Shown: positions 15,180 through 22,950, counted from the first letter of the stretch. The stretch is DNA of 23,474 bases from Clostridiales bacterium UBA4644 (GCA_002405755.1 DHMK01000088.1:1119-24592), one strand, 5' to 3'. Program-made: numbers and translations. The notes: generated by a model not told the origin, from the letters alone.

Positions 15180-16535
15180 TCAGGAACCCTGAAGCTTTTG
15201 GAGCCTTTCCAGCCAGCCGGAGCGGCGGTAATAGAGGATAAAGGCCGCGCCGGACACCGCCCAGGTGATGGGATAGGCCAGAAAGACCAGCGATATGTTG
15301 TGGAACAGATGCAGCACCGTCTCGATGTAGCTCACCCGCAGGATGCACCAGGCCCCCAGCATGATGAACATGGGCACCTTGGAATAGCCTGCGCCCCGGC
15401 AGACGGCGGCGATCCCGTGGGACAGGGCCAGCAGCGTATAGGCCAGCGAGCAGATCCGCGCCCGCAGAACCCCTGCCGCCACCGCCTCCGGCGCCTTGCC
15501 GAACATCCCGATAAAGGTGGGCGCAAAGGCAAAGAAGATCACGCCGATGACCGCCGCGCACAGGCAGGAGAAGCCGATGCCGAAGGCCGCGCCCTTTTTC
15601 ACCCGGTCAAGCTGCCCCGCGCCGATGTTCTGGCTGACGAAGGTGGTCACGGCGGCGCAGAAGGCGTTGATGGGGATAAAGGCAAAGCCCTCCAGCTTCA
15701 TATAAGCGCCGTTGCCCGCCATGGCGGCGGAGCCGAAGGAATTGACGCTGGACTGGACGATCACGTTGGCAAAAGCGATGACGGAGTTCTGCACGCCGGA
15801 GGGCAGGCCGATGCGCAGCATCTCCCGCAGCAGGGTCCTGTCGATGCAGATGCCCCGCAGGGTCACCCGGTGCAGCCCGTCCACGCGGCTGAGCCGGAAA
15901 AAGGCCAGCGCCGCGCTGAGGGCCTGGGCAATGACGGTGGCCAGCGCCGCGCCGGCTACGCCCATTTTGCAGAAGCCCACGAATACGATATCCATCACGA
16001 TATTGGTGACGGAGGAGATCACAAGATAATACAGCGGCCGCCGGCTGTCGCTGACGGCCTGGAAGATGCCGCTGGCGCTGTTGTAGAGCGCCACGAACAC
16101 CGCGCCGAAAAAATAGGTGCGCATATAGCTCACCGCAAGGGGCAGGACCTCCTCCGGCGTTCCCATGAGCCGCAGCAGCGGGGCGCAGCCCAGCGTTCCC
16201 AGCAGCGTCATGGCGCCGCCGGCGATCAGGGCGAAGGAGACGGCCGTGCCCACGGCCCGCCGGGTCAGGGGGCCGTCCTGCGCGCCGAAGCTCCGGGCGA
16301 TGACCACGCCAACGCCGCCGAACATCCCGCCGAAAAAGCCCACCACCAGAAAGATCAGCGAGCCCGTGGAGGTGACGGCGGCCAGCGCGTCCTGTCCCAG
16401 ATAATTGCCCACCACCAGCGCGTCCGCCATGTTGTAAAGCTGCTGAAACAGCTGCCCCAGAAACAGCGGCAGGGCAAACCGCAGCAGATTGGAGCGGATA
16501 TCTCCGCATATCAGATCCACCGTTTGCTTTCCCAT
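15180..16535 (-). CDS. MATE family efflux transporter
   Basis: Polytopic membrane antiporter of 451 residues, the usual MATE length, with two MatE repeats. It begins with the family-typical DIRSNLLRFALPLFLGQL followed by QQLYNMADALVVGNYLG. FVSQNIGAGQ at the start of the second half is also characteristic. The family exports cationic drugs or metabolites in exchange for Na+ or H+; the substrate is unknown. Start ATG 16535 has an AGGT ribosome binding site of moderate strength. It lies 63 nt behind the Mrp-type ATPase gene and 106 nt ahead of the LtaS-like gene, all on the minus strand. A 7-bp inverted repeat CTTCAGG/CCTGAAG (15178-15194) overlaps its stop codon but has no T-tract, so read-through into the LtaS-like gene is possible. 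Confidence 0.93.
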   Translation of the reverse strand: MGKQTVDLICGDIRSNLLRFALPLFLGQLFQQLYNMADALVVGNYLGQDALAAVTSTGSLIFLVVGFFGGMFGGVGVVIARSFGAQDGPLTRRAVGTAVSFALIAGGAMTLLGTLGCAPLLRLMGTPEEVLPLAVSYMRTYFFGAVFVALYNSASGIFQAVSDSRRPLYYLVISSVTNIVMDIVFVGFCKMGVAGAALATVIAQALSAALAFFRLSRVDGLHRVTLRGICIDRTLLREMLRIGLPSGVQNSVIAFANVIVQSSVNSFGSAAMAGNGAYMKLEGFAFIPINAFCAAVTTFVSQNIGAGQLDRVKKGAAFGIGFSCLCAAVIGVIFFAFAPTFIGMFGKAPEAVAAGVLRARICSLAYTLLALSHGIAAVCRGAGYSKVPMFIMLGAWCILRVSYIETVLHLFHNISLVFLAYPITWAVSGAAFILYYRRSGWLERLQKLQGS

Positions 16536-16598
16536 ATCGTTACCTCATTCTTCCCGCGGAGCTCCGGTGGGCTCCCGCCGTATTTCTGCAGGTTCTTT

Positions 16599-17423
16599 TT
16601 ATTTCAGCAGGCCGTCCAGCAGCCCGTCCAGCCAGGGCAGCTCCAGGCGCTCCACGCCGCCCTGATCCACCGCCCGGGTAACGGCGGGATCCATGGGCAG
16701 GCTGGCCCAGACGGGGATGCCATAAGCCCGGGCCTGGGCCTCCGCGTGGCTCTCGCCGAAGAGCGGATGTACCTTGCCGCAGTCCGGGCAGCGGAAATAG
16801 GCCATGTTCTCCACCAACCCCACCACGGGGATCTTCATGAGCCGGGCCATCTTTTCCGCCTTCTCCACGATCATGGTCACCAGCTCCTGGGGCGTGGTCA
16901 CCAGAATGATGCCGTCCACCGGCAGCGACTGAAAGACCGTCAGGGGCACGTCGCCGGTGCCCGGCGGCATATCCACATACATATAGTCCACATCGTTCCA
17001 AAGGGTCTCCGACCAGAACTGCTTCACCGCGCCGGCGATCACCGGGCCGCGCCAGACCACAGGATCGGATTCGTGCTCCAGCAGCAGGTTGGCCGACATG
17101 ATCTGGATGCCGGTGGCGGACACCTTGGGCAATATCCCCGCCTCACAGCCCTCCGCCCGGCCATGGATGGCAAAGGCCCGGGGAATGGAGGGGCCGGTGA
17201 TGTCCGCGTCCAGAACGGCGGTGCGGAAGCCCCGCTTCTGCGTCCCGGCGGCCAAAAGGGAGGTCACCATGGATTTTCCAACGCCGCCCTTGCCGGAGAC
17301 CACCGCATAGACCTTTTTGACGGAAGCGCCCTTGGCCAGCTCCGCGCGGAAGCTCTGGGGCGACGTGCGGGAAGCGCAGTCGCTGCCGCAGGTCTCGCAG
17401 TTATGGGTACAATTTTCACTCAT
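16599..17423 (-). CDS. Mrp/Nbp35 family Fe-S cluster carrier ATPase
   Basis: Cytosolic P-loop ATPase of 274 residues of the Mrp (ApbC)/Nbp35 group, which carries and delivers iron-sulfur clusters. The deviant Walker A is VSGKGGVGKS (G44-S51). Other family motifs are DADITGPS (73-80), VDMPPGTGD (about 150-158) and the bridging-cluster CPDC (C212, C215). An N-terminal Cys cluster (C5, C9, C12, C16) resembles the ferredoxin-like N-terminal site of Nbp35 but with tighter spacing. It has no N-terminal MIP18/DUF59 domain. Start ATG follows AGAGGTGTGAG, and a good promoter lies at 17471-17500. It heads the minus-strand run with MATE and the LtaS-like gene. Confidence 0.92.
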   Translation of the reverse strand: MSENCTHNCETCGSDCASRTSPQSFRAELAKGASVKKVYAVVSGKGGVGKSMVTSLLAAGTQKRGFRTAVLDADITGPSIPRAFAIHGRAEGCEAGILPKVSATGIQIMSANLLLEHESDPVVWRGPVIAGAVKQFWSETLWNDVDYMYVDMPPGTGDVPLTVFQSLPVDGIILVTTPQELVTMIVEKAEKMARLMKIPVVGLVENMAYFRCPDCGKVHPLFGESHAEAQARAYGIPVWASLPMDPAVTRAVDQGGVERLELPWLDGLLDGLLK

Positions 17424-17470
17424 AAGCTCACACCTCTTGTTTCAGGCTGAAACGCCGCATAAGTATTTTC

Positions 17471-17500
17471 ATCATACCACAGCATTCCCCGTTTTCACAA
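17471..17500 (-). promoter_or_regulatory. Promoter for the Mrp-type ATPase gene
   Basis: On the minus strand TTGTGA (17495-17500), an 18-nt spacer and TATGAT (17471-17476), with TG one base upstream of the -10 (extended -10). Confidence 0.65.
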
Positions 17501-17569
17501 GTCTTTTCCCCGTTCCCCGGGAAATGTTTTCTTTCTCTTCATTTTTGGCTGCCCGCCGCCGCCGGACGC

Positions 17570-17598
17570 TTGACGCTGACGGAAAAAAGGCATACAAT
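17570..17598 (+). promoter_or_regulatory. Promoter for mgtE
   Basis: TTGACG (17570-17575), exactly 17 nt, TACAAT (17593-17598). Transcription would begin near 17605, giving a 5' leader of about 210 nt before the mgtE start. Confidence 0.8.
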
Positions 17599-17604
17599 GG
17601 AGCT

Positions 17605-17814
17605 GTGTGGCGCAAGCCATCCAATCCAAAAACAAGCGAGGTGAACGGCATGGACGCCGGAAGCAGCAGCGGAGCATGGCCCGGAGGGCGAAGTCCGCGG
17701 GGCGCAGCGCCAACAAGGCGTTCGTGCCTGCGGCGGCGCTGAGCCGCCCTTCTGTCCCCGTCCGCGCTTCCAGACCCCGGCCCGCCCGGGGATCATACAA
17801 AGGAGGAGCGAAGC
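17605..17814 (+). promoter_or_regulatory. Structured mgtE leader, possible Mg2+-responsive element
   Basis: A leader of about 210 nt with no annotated gene and several hairpins. TGGC-GCAA-GCCA has a GNRA-type tetraloop (near 17608-17619). GCCC/GGGC lies near 17680-17690, and AGGC/GCCT near 17716-17730. GGCGGC-GCTGA-GCCGCC (17732-17748) and CCCCGG-CCCGC-CCGGGG (17775-17791) follow; the last one ends just before the ribosome binding site AAAGGAGG. Known mgtE leaders often carry the M-box riboswitch, but I do not find its conserved GGTGAGGCTCC and GCTCTACG-type segments. No hairpin is followed by a T-tract. Regulation is inferred from leader length and structure, not shown. Confidence 0.45.
17650..17742 (+). 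CDS. Possible 30-codon upstream ORF (leader peptide) of mgtE
   Basis: An ATG at 17650 is preceded by GAGGTGA (17638-17644) at 5-nt spacing and opens a 30-residue frame. It begins MDAGSSSGAWPGGRSPRG and ends in the basic tail CLRRR. The TGA stop lies exactly in the loop of the hairpin at 17732-17748. Small Pro- and Arg-containing leader peptides are known to control Mg2+ transporter genes elsewhere (MgtL of enterobacteria), but no sequence relation is claimed. It may equally be chance coding in a GC-rich leader. Confidence 0.3.
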   Translation: MDAGSSSGAWPGGRSPRGAAPTRRSCLRRR

Positions 17815-19206
17815 ATGACAGAACACACCCGTTTTGAAGAAAAGATCCTTTCCCTGCTGCAGGCCCGGAGCTATCCCGCCCTGCAGAAATACCTGGAGAC
17901 GCTGAATCCCGCCGACATTGCGGAATGCCTGGACGATCTGCTGGACGCAGGCGCACTGCCGGAGGAGGAGCTGCCCCGGGTCTTCCGGCTTTTGCCCAAG
18001 GAGCTGGCCTCCGACACCTTTTCGGAGATGGACGCCTCCCTGCAGGAAAAGCTCATCGACGCCTTTTCTGACGGCGAGCTTTCCCAGGTGCTGGGCGATA
18101 TGTTTTTGGACGACACGGTGGATGTGATCGAGGAGATGCCCGCCAATCTGGTCAAGCGGATCCTGAAAAACATCGATCCGGAGACCCGGCAGGCCGTCAA
18201 TCAGGTGCTGAATTATCCGGAGGACAGCGCCGGCAGCATCATGACCACGGAGTTTGTGGATCTGAAGCCCGGCATGACCGTCCGGGAGGCCTTTGACCAC
18301 ATCCGCCGCACCGGCGTGGACAAGGAGACCATCTATATCTGCTATATCATCGGCCCCACCCGGAAGCTGCTGGGGCTGGTGTCCGTCAAGGACCTGCTGC
18401 TGGCCGAGAGCGGCGCGGTTTTGCGGGACATGATGGAGACCAACATCATCTCCGTCTCCACGCTGGACGACCGGGAGGATGTTGCCCGGTTATTTACCCG
18501 CTACGATTTTACCGCTCTGCCCGTCGTCGACCGGGAAACCCGGCTGGTGGGCATCGTCACCGTAGACGACGCCATTGACGTCCTCCAGGAGGAGACCACG
18601 GAGGACATGGAAAAAATGGCCGCCCTGACCCCCTCGGAGCACCCTTATCTCAAGGCCTCCGCCCTGGAGATCTGGCGGCAGCGGATCCCCTGGCTTCTGA
18701 TCCTGATGGTCTCCGCCACCTTTACCGGCATGATCATCTCGGGCTTTGAATCGGCGCTATCCCGCTGCGCCGCGCTGATCGCCTTTATCCCCATGCTCAT
18801 GGACACCGGCGGCAACAGCGGCTCCCAGGCCTCCGTCACGGTGATCCGGGGCATGAGCCTGGGCGACATCGCCTTTTCCGACCTGCTGCGGGTGGTGTGG
18901 AAGGAGATCCGGGTGTCGCTGCTGTGCGGTCTTTCGCTGGCGGCGGTGGCCTTTGGCAAGCTCCTGCTCATCGACGGTCTGCTGCTGCGCAGCGAGGGCA
19001 TCACGCCGGCCGTGGCGCTGGTGGTCTGCCTGACGCTGGTCTGCACCGTCTTTTTTGCCAAGCTGGTGGGCTGCACGCTGCCGCTTTTTGCCAAAAAGCT
19101 GGGTTTTGACCCGGCGGTGATGGCCTCGCCCTTTATCACCACCATCGTCGACGCCCTTTCCCTGCTCATTTATTTCCAGATCGCCTCCGGGCTTCTGGGC
19201 TTATGA
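17815..19206 (+). CDS. mgtE: Magnesium transporter MgtE
   Basis: Mg2+ channel of the inner membrane, 463 residues. It has a cytosolic superhelical N domain (about 20-130), a CBS pair (about 140-255, with AGSIMTTEFVDL and DFTALPVVD/GIVTVDDAIDVL), a connecting helix and five transmembrane helices from about 292. Family signatures include MLMDTGGNSGSQAS (328-340) and the pore-lining Asp D432 in GFDPAVMASP, corresponding to the selectivity Asp of Thermus MgtE. The CBS/N domains close the channel at high cytosolic Mg2+. The ATG follows AAAGGAGG. It has a strong promoter and long leader. The thioesterase gene follows 36 nt downstream with no terminator, so read-through is expected. Confidence 0.97.
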   Translation: MTEHTRFEEKILSLLQARSYPALQKYLETLNPADIAECLDDLLDAGALPEEELPRVFRLLPKELASDTFSEMDASLQEKLIDAFSDGELSQVLGDMFLDDTVDVIEEMPANLVKRILKNIDPETRQAVNQVLNYPEDSAGSIMTTEFVDLKPGMTVREAFDHIRRTGVDKETIYICYIIGPTRKLLGLVSVKDLLLAESGAVLRDMMETNIISVSTLDDREDVARLFTRYDFTALPVVDRETRLVGIVTVDDAIDVLQEETTEDMEKMAALTPSEHPYLKASALEIWRQRIPWLLILMVSATFTGMIISGFESALSRCAALIAFIPMLMDTGGNSGSQASVTVIRGMSLGDIAFSDLLRVVWKEIRVSLLCGLSLAAVAFGKLLLIDGLLLRSEGITPAVALVVCLTLVCTVFFAKLVGCTLPLFAKKLGFDPAVMASPFITTIVDALSLLIYFQIASGLLGL

Positions 19207-19242
19207 CTGTTTGTTTTGACCGTTCAAAGGAAGGAGAAGCTT

Positions 19243-19632
19243 ATGCTTGAGATCGGAAAGACCCATGTAATGACCCATCGTGTGGCCCCGGAAAACACCG
19301 CCAGCGCCATGAAAAGCGGCAGTCTGGCCGTTTTGGCAACGCCGGTGATGATCGCATGGATGGAGGAATGCTGCCTGGAATGCGTCCAGCCTGCGCTGGA
19401 GCCGGGCTTTACCACCGTTGGCACCCAGGTGAACGTTACCCATGAGGCCCCAACGCCGGTGGGCAATGAGGTGACCGTCCGCTGCCGGCTGGAGGCCGCA
19501 GACAGCCGCTGCCTGACCTTCTCCGTGGAGGCCAGCGACAGCGCCGGCTTCATCGGCCGGGGCAGCCACCAGCGCTTTATCGTCGACGGCGCGCGCTTCC
19601 AGGCCAAATGCGACCGGAAGCGGGATCAATAA
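19243..19632 (+). CDS. FlK-like hotdog-fold thioesterase
   Basis: Cytosolic acyl-CoA thioesterase of 129 residues in the fluoroacetyl-CoA thioesterase (FlK)-like hotdog family. Recognisable blocks are LAVLATPVMIAWMEECC, TTVGTQVNVTHEAPTPVG and GRGSHQRFIVD. The FlK-type triad is plausible as T33, E41 and H67. Start is ATG 19243 behind AAGGAGAAG; an in-frame start at 19216 extends the frame but has no ribosome binding site. It lies 36 nt behind mgtE and 25 nt ahead of the acetamidase gene. Most members of this family outside fluoroacetate producers have unknown physiological substrates, so short-chain acyl-CoA hydrolysis is the safe call. Confidence 0.88.
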   Translation: MLEIGKTHVMTHRVAPENTASAMKSGSLAVLATPVMIAWMEECCLECVQPALEPGFTTVGTQVNVTHEAPTPVGNEVTVRCRLEAADSRCLTFSVEASDSAGFIGRGSHQRFIVDGARFQAKCDRKRDQ

Positions 19633-19657
19633 AATCAAAAAGGAAGGGAACCCACCT

Positions 19658-20554
19658 ATGCTGATGCTGAGCAAAAAATTCGTCACCAACAACATGAGCC
19701 CCCACAACGACCCCATCGCCATCGCCAAAAGCGGCGACACCGTCTGCTTTGAGACCCGGGACTGCTACGACGACCGGCTCCACGGCGACGGCTCCGTCAC
19801 CGAGCCGGAAAAGGCGCTGGAAAATCCCGCCACCGGCCCCCTCTATATCGAGGGCGCAGCGCCCGGCGACGTGCTCAAGGTCCACATCGACCAGATCACC
19901 ATCAACCCCACCGGCCTGATGCGGGCCTCCATCACCGGCGGCGCCTTCAACGATCTGGTGGAATACCGCAAGGTGCGCCAGTTCGACACCTCCGGGGACA
20001 TGATCCAGTTCAACGATAAGCTGCGCTTCCCCATCGACACCATGATCGGCGTCATCGGCACCGCTCCGGCGGAGGACACCGTCATGACCCACACCCCCGG
20101 CTCCCACGGCGGCAATATGGACTGCAACAAGATCGTTGCCGGCTCCACTCTTTACCTGCCGGTAAACGTGCCCGGCGCGCTGCTTTCCATGGGCGACCTC
20201 CATGCCCTGATGGGCGACGGCGAGGTGATGATCTGCGGTCTGGAGACCGGCGGAAAGGTCACCGTCACCGTGGAGGTGGTCAAGGGCTTCCCCATGCCCA
20301 CGCCCGCCCTCTCCTGCCGGGGCCGGTTTTATTCCATCCAGAGCGCAAACACGCTGGATCAGGCCTCCCGCAAGGCTTCCCGGGCCATGCTGAAGTTTTT
20401 GCAGCAGGTGACGGACATGGACGTTTACGACTGCGCCATGCTGCTGAGCCTCAAGGGCGACCTGTCCGTCTGCCAGATCGTAGACCCCCAGCTCACCGTC
20501 CGCATGGGCATCGATCAGGCCATTCTGGATGCGTATGACGTGGTGCTGCCGTAA
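19658..20554 (+). CDS. Acetamidase/formamidase family protein
   Basis: Cytosolic amidase of 298 residues in the FmdA/AmdA family, which releases ammonia from formamide, acetamide or related short amides. Characteristic segments are GPLYIEGAAPGDVLKVHI, MTHTPGSHGGNMDC, LPVNVPGALLSMGDLHA and GDGEV, in normal order. The length fits the short branch of the family found in many clostridia. Start ATG 19658 follows AAGGAAGGG; a second ATG at 19664 is possible. It lies 25 nt behind the thioesterase gene and ends before the bidirectional terminator at 20577-20610. The substrate is not proven by sequence. Confidence 0.9.
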   Translation: MLMLSKKFVTNNMSPHNDPIAIAKSGDTVCFETRDCYDDRLHGDGSVTEPEKALENPATGPLYIEGAAPGDVLKVHIDQITINPTGLMRASITGGAFNDLVEYRKVRQFDTSGDMIQFNDKLRFPIDTMIGVIGTAPAEDTVMTHTPGSHGGNMDCNKIVAGSTLYLPVNVPGALLSMGDLHALMGDGEVMICGLETGGKVTVTVEVVKGFPMPTPALSCRGRFYSIQSANTLDQASRKASRAMLKFLQQVTDMDVYDCAMLLSLKGDLSVCQIVDPQLTVRMGIDQAILDAYDVVLP

Positions 20555-20576
20555 CAAAGCCCCGGTAATAAACAAA

Positions 20577-20610
20577 GAAAGAGCACGGCCGAAGCCGTGC
20601 TCTTTTTATT
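20577..20610. terminator. Bidirectional terminator between the acetamidase and beta-helix genes
   Basis: GAGCACGGC (20581-20589), CGAA loop, GCCGTGCTC (20594-20602), then TTTTTATT on plus; on minus the stem is followed by TTTCTTTGTTT. Confidence 0.92.
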
Positions 20611-20620
20611 TGTGTCAAAA

Positions 20621-22759
20621 TCAGGAGTTGGGAGTCAGTTTGTTGGGATAGAGAATTTTGCTATTATCATATCCCTTGATCGTCGCGCCCTGATTGCCGC
20701 TTGCATCGGCATAAGAATTGAACACCTCGCAGCCGGAAACCTTAGGAACGAAGGTGCAGTTTTCAAATTCGATGGTTCCGCTGCTCGGGTCGATCTTCCC
20801 ATCCTTGCTGTTGCTGGTGGTAGCAAAGCAGTAACCTACAGCTGTACTGCCGTTATTGTTTTGCGTATAATCTGTCGGATCGCCAGTAGCTGTGAGCGTG
20901 CAGTCAGTAAGCTTCACATCGCTATGCTTGACTTCCACCGCTGTAGCCCCCTCAATACTGCAGTTCGTAAAGGTCGCCTGCTGATAACCGCCTGCTGCCA
21001 CAGTGACCGTGGAGCCGGAAATATACACGCCCGTCGCGTCTTCACCATCGTTGCCGCCATTGATTTTTGTATCAGTCACATTCAGGTTCAGGCCAGAATT
21101 AGAACCGTTATGATACAGTCCGCAGGTTTTGCCCTCCAGCGTGCTGTCCTGAATCGTGACCGTGGCATTATTTGCAAAATTGGCAAGCGCATAATCGCCT
21201 TTGATCTCGGAATCCTGAATGTTGTATGTGCAATTGTTCTCGCTGCATGCAACGCCAACTTGTCCCGCAACATCGACCTTCACGCTCTCCAGTGTCAAAT
21301 TACCATAAGCAGCAATGCCGCGAGCCGTTCCGTTTCCCTGATAAGTGCCGTTCTTAATAACCGTATCGCCCTTCAACACCAGCGAATAGCCACTCTCCAT
21401 GCTGCTGCTCAGCGTCTTATCATTCAAGTCGATGGTGGTCTCATTTTCGAAGGTGAGCGCCTCGGTAACATCAACATTTTTCGTCAACTGGATATAGGGA
21501 GCGCCCTCTTTGATCGCTTCCTGCAGTGCAGTCGCACTGTCAGCTGCTCTGACCACAGTATACCAGGTATCTTCGCCGTGCTGCTCGGAGATCACGGAAT
21601 AGCCCTCGGCGACGAAGTTGGCCTGCGGATTCTCGCTGTCGCTGTGAGAAGGATCGTAATTCACAAAGGTGCCGCCCTTGACGATGATCTTGGCGCTGCT
21701 GTTTTTGTGGTTGGCATCATAGCAGTTCAGCAGATACCTGTAGTCATTAGTACCGATATCAGGAGCGCACTTAAAGAATCCGCCGTTAACAACCAAAGTT
21801 CCCTTTGTAACTTGGAATGTAGTGCCGCCGCCATAGTAGGTGCCGCCATTGACTGTAACAGTCTTATCAGGTGCATTCACATCTGCAACAAACGGGCCGC
21901 CAATGTAGGTCGCAGAGCTGTCCGTCTTGTCTTCGCAAATGATACCGGCGCCGTCAATCGCATTGATCGTGGTCTCATCGGTAATATACAGCGCCGCCCA
22001 GTTGTTGGAATCTTCCAGCGAACCGGGAACGGTGTATACGCCCTCAAAATTCAGCGTAGTGGGAGTTTTGATCGTCAGCCGATCACCCTGCTCCGTCTTT
22101 GTGGCATCCCCGGTAAAGTCACCGGCAATCGTGATATTCCCGCCATTGACCAGCGCGTCCTTCAGGCCGTCCGCGTCGAGAACGGGATAATAGGTGGCGT
22201 CCTTATCGTAAGTCGGCCCATAGCTGTCGTTCTCCACGGTATCCTGCGTAGCGTAGACGGTGAACTTCACATTCTCCAGCGTCTTGTCCTGATAATCGTT
22301 GCCCGCGGCTTTGTCCATATGCGCGGAAACGGTGATCAGCGCGGTGGCTGCGCCATCCGTGCCGACGGGGGTCATATGGCCCTCGGCGTTGATGTCAACC
22401 GCGTTTCCATCTTTACCCTTATAAGTAAACTCGATCACATCCAGCAGCGGAGAATCGCCGTCCGGACCGGTGATGACGATCTTATACTTGAGGGCCAGAT
22501 TGCCGGTGTTGACGATCTTGAAGGGTGTCAGCAGATAGGTGCAGCCCGGCTCCCAGAGGATCTTGTCCTGATCGACGATAGCCGCGCCTTCTTTGGTGAC
22601 CCATTCCAGCGTCTCGATTTTTTGATTATCCTTGTTCTGGATCTCATGGAGGTTACCGGAGGTGATCTTGTTCACCCCCGTCGTCGCCGTATCGGTGAAC
22701 CAGGCGAAGGTGGAGCCGGCCAGCATGGCGAAGCAGATGAGCAGCGAGGTGAAGCTCAA
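20621..22759 (-). CDS. Secreted TasA-type/beta-helix protein with SipW-dependent signal; start codon uncertain
   Basis: Large surface or secreted protein, 712 residues if started at the TTG at 22759. The N-terminus carries a SipW-cognate signal (AMLAGSTFAWFTD) followed by a TasA/camelysin-like region (to about 190). Two beta-helix segments follow (about 195-395 and 405-690). Each opens with a DADGLKDAL/SATALQEAI-type helix and then shows repeated turns such as VNGGTYYGGG, VNGGFFKC and VKGGTFVN. The TTG would start inside the hydrophobic segment with no ribosome binding site. The reading frame continues upstream as EKQKSALLL, the charged head expected of such a signal, up to a strong AAAGGAG (22795-22801). 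At start-codon distance there is CAG, not ATG. G+C is visibly lower than in its neighbours. No sipW or tasA gene is present in the window. Function unknown, perhaps adhesion or matrix. Confidence 0.85.
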   Translation of the reverse strand: MSFTSLLICFAMLAGSTFAWFTDTATTGVNKITSGNLHEIQNKDNQKIETLEWVTKEGAAIVDQDKILWEPGCTYLLTPFKIVNTGNLALKYKIVITGPDGDSPLLDVIEFTYKGKDGNAVDINAEGHMTPVGTDGAATALITVSAHMDKAAGNDYQDKTLENVKFTVYATQDTVENDSYGPTYDKDATYYPVLDADGLKDALVNGGNITIAGDFTGDATKTEQGDRLTIKTPTTLNFEGVYTVPGSLEDSNNWAALYITDETTINAIDGAGIICEDKTDSSATYIGGPFVADVNAPDKTVTVNGGTYYGGGTTFQVTKGTLVVNGGFFKCAPDIGTNDYRYLLNCYDANHKNSSAKIIVKGGTFVNYDPSHSDSENPQANFVAEGYSVISEQHGEDTWYTVVRAADSATALQEAIKEGAPYIQLTKNVDVTEALTFENETTIDLNDKTLSSSMESGYSLVLKGDTVIKNGTYQGNGTARGIAAYGNLTLESVKVDVAGQVGVACSENNCTYNIQDSEIKGDYALANFANNATVTIQDSTLEGKTCGLYHNGSNSGLNLNVTDTKINGGNDGEDATGVYISGSTVTVAAGGYQQATFTNCSIEGATAVEVKHSDVKLTDCTLTATGDPTDYTQNNNGSTAVGYCFATTSNSKDGKIDPSSGTIEFENCTFVPKVSGCEVFNSYADASGNQGATIKGYDNSKILYPNKLTPNS

Positions 22760-22794
22760 AAGCAGCGCGCTTTTTTGCTTTTCCTGTGTTTTTT

Positions 22795-22801
22795 CTCCTT
22801 T
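22795..22801 (-). promoter_or_regulatory. Strong ribosome binding site with no start codon behind it
   Basis: AAAGGAG on the minus strand. The next 40 nt hold no ATG, GTG or TTG in any frame before the in-frame TTG at 22757-22759. The codon in phase at the usual distance is CAG (22784-22786), directly before GAA AAG CAA. Confidence 0.7.
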
Positions 22802-22855
22802 ACTGTTATTTTTGTTTTATATCATCGGCAGAGCCGGTCACATTCGGAGAGCGCA

Positions 22856-22877
22856 GAAAAAGGCCATGGCCTTTTTC
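22856..22877. repeat. Perfect 22-bp palindrome upstream of the beta-helix gene
   Basis: GAAAAAGGCC followed by ATGGCCTTTTTC reads the same on both strands. As RNA it gives an 8-bp stem with a CCATGG loop and a T-run, so it may act as a terminator in either direction; alternatively it is an operator for the gene starting near 22780. Confidence 0.6.
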
Positions 22878-22950
22878 AGGGGACTGCTTACGCCGTTATT
22901 TTAGCCCTCTGCGTGCATGCGTGATTGCAAGGTCCGGCGGGATAAAATCG

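Noticed and set aside
15178..15194. Inverted repeat CTTCAGG/CCTGAAG at the MATE stop codon as a terminator
   Set aside because: Stem is only 7 bp and lacks a T-tract on the minus strand.
15072..17450. 792-codon plus-strand open frame opposite the MATE and Mrp-type genes
   Set aside because: Spans two well-recognised minus-strand genes and their gap; composition is typical of antisense frames in GC-rich DNA.
17650..17680. CCGGAAGCAGCAGC in the mgtE leader resembles the conserved tip of SRP RNA
   Set aside because: The required GTCAGG partner strand and the symmetric internal loop are absent; chance similarity.
17607..17837. 76-codon GTG-started frame in the mgtE leader
   Set aside because: Starts at the transcription start itself without a ribosome binding site and overlaps mgtE in another frame; its Arg-rich composition reflects GC-rich leader DNA.
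20597..22924. 775-codon plus-strand open frame opposite the beta-helix gene
   Set aside because: Striking length, but it starts inside the bidirectional terminator, has no domain I recognise and no ribosome binding site; the minus strand has a clear signal peptide and repeat pattern.
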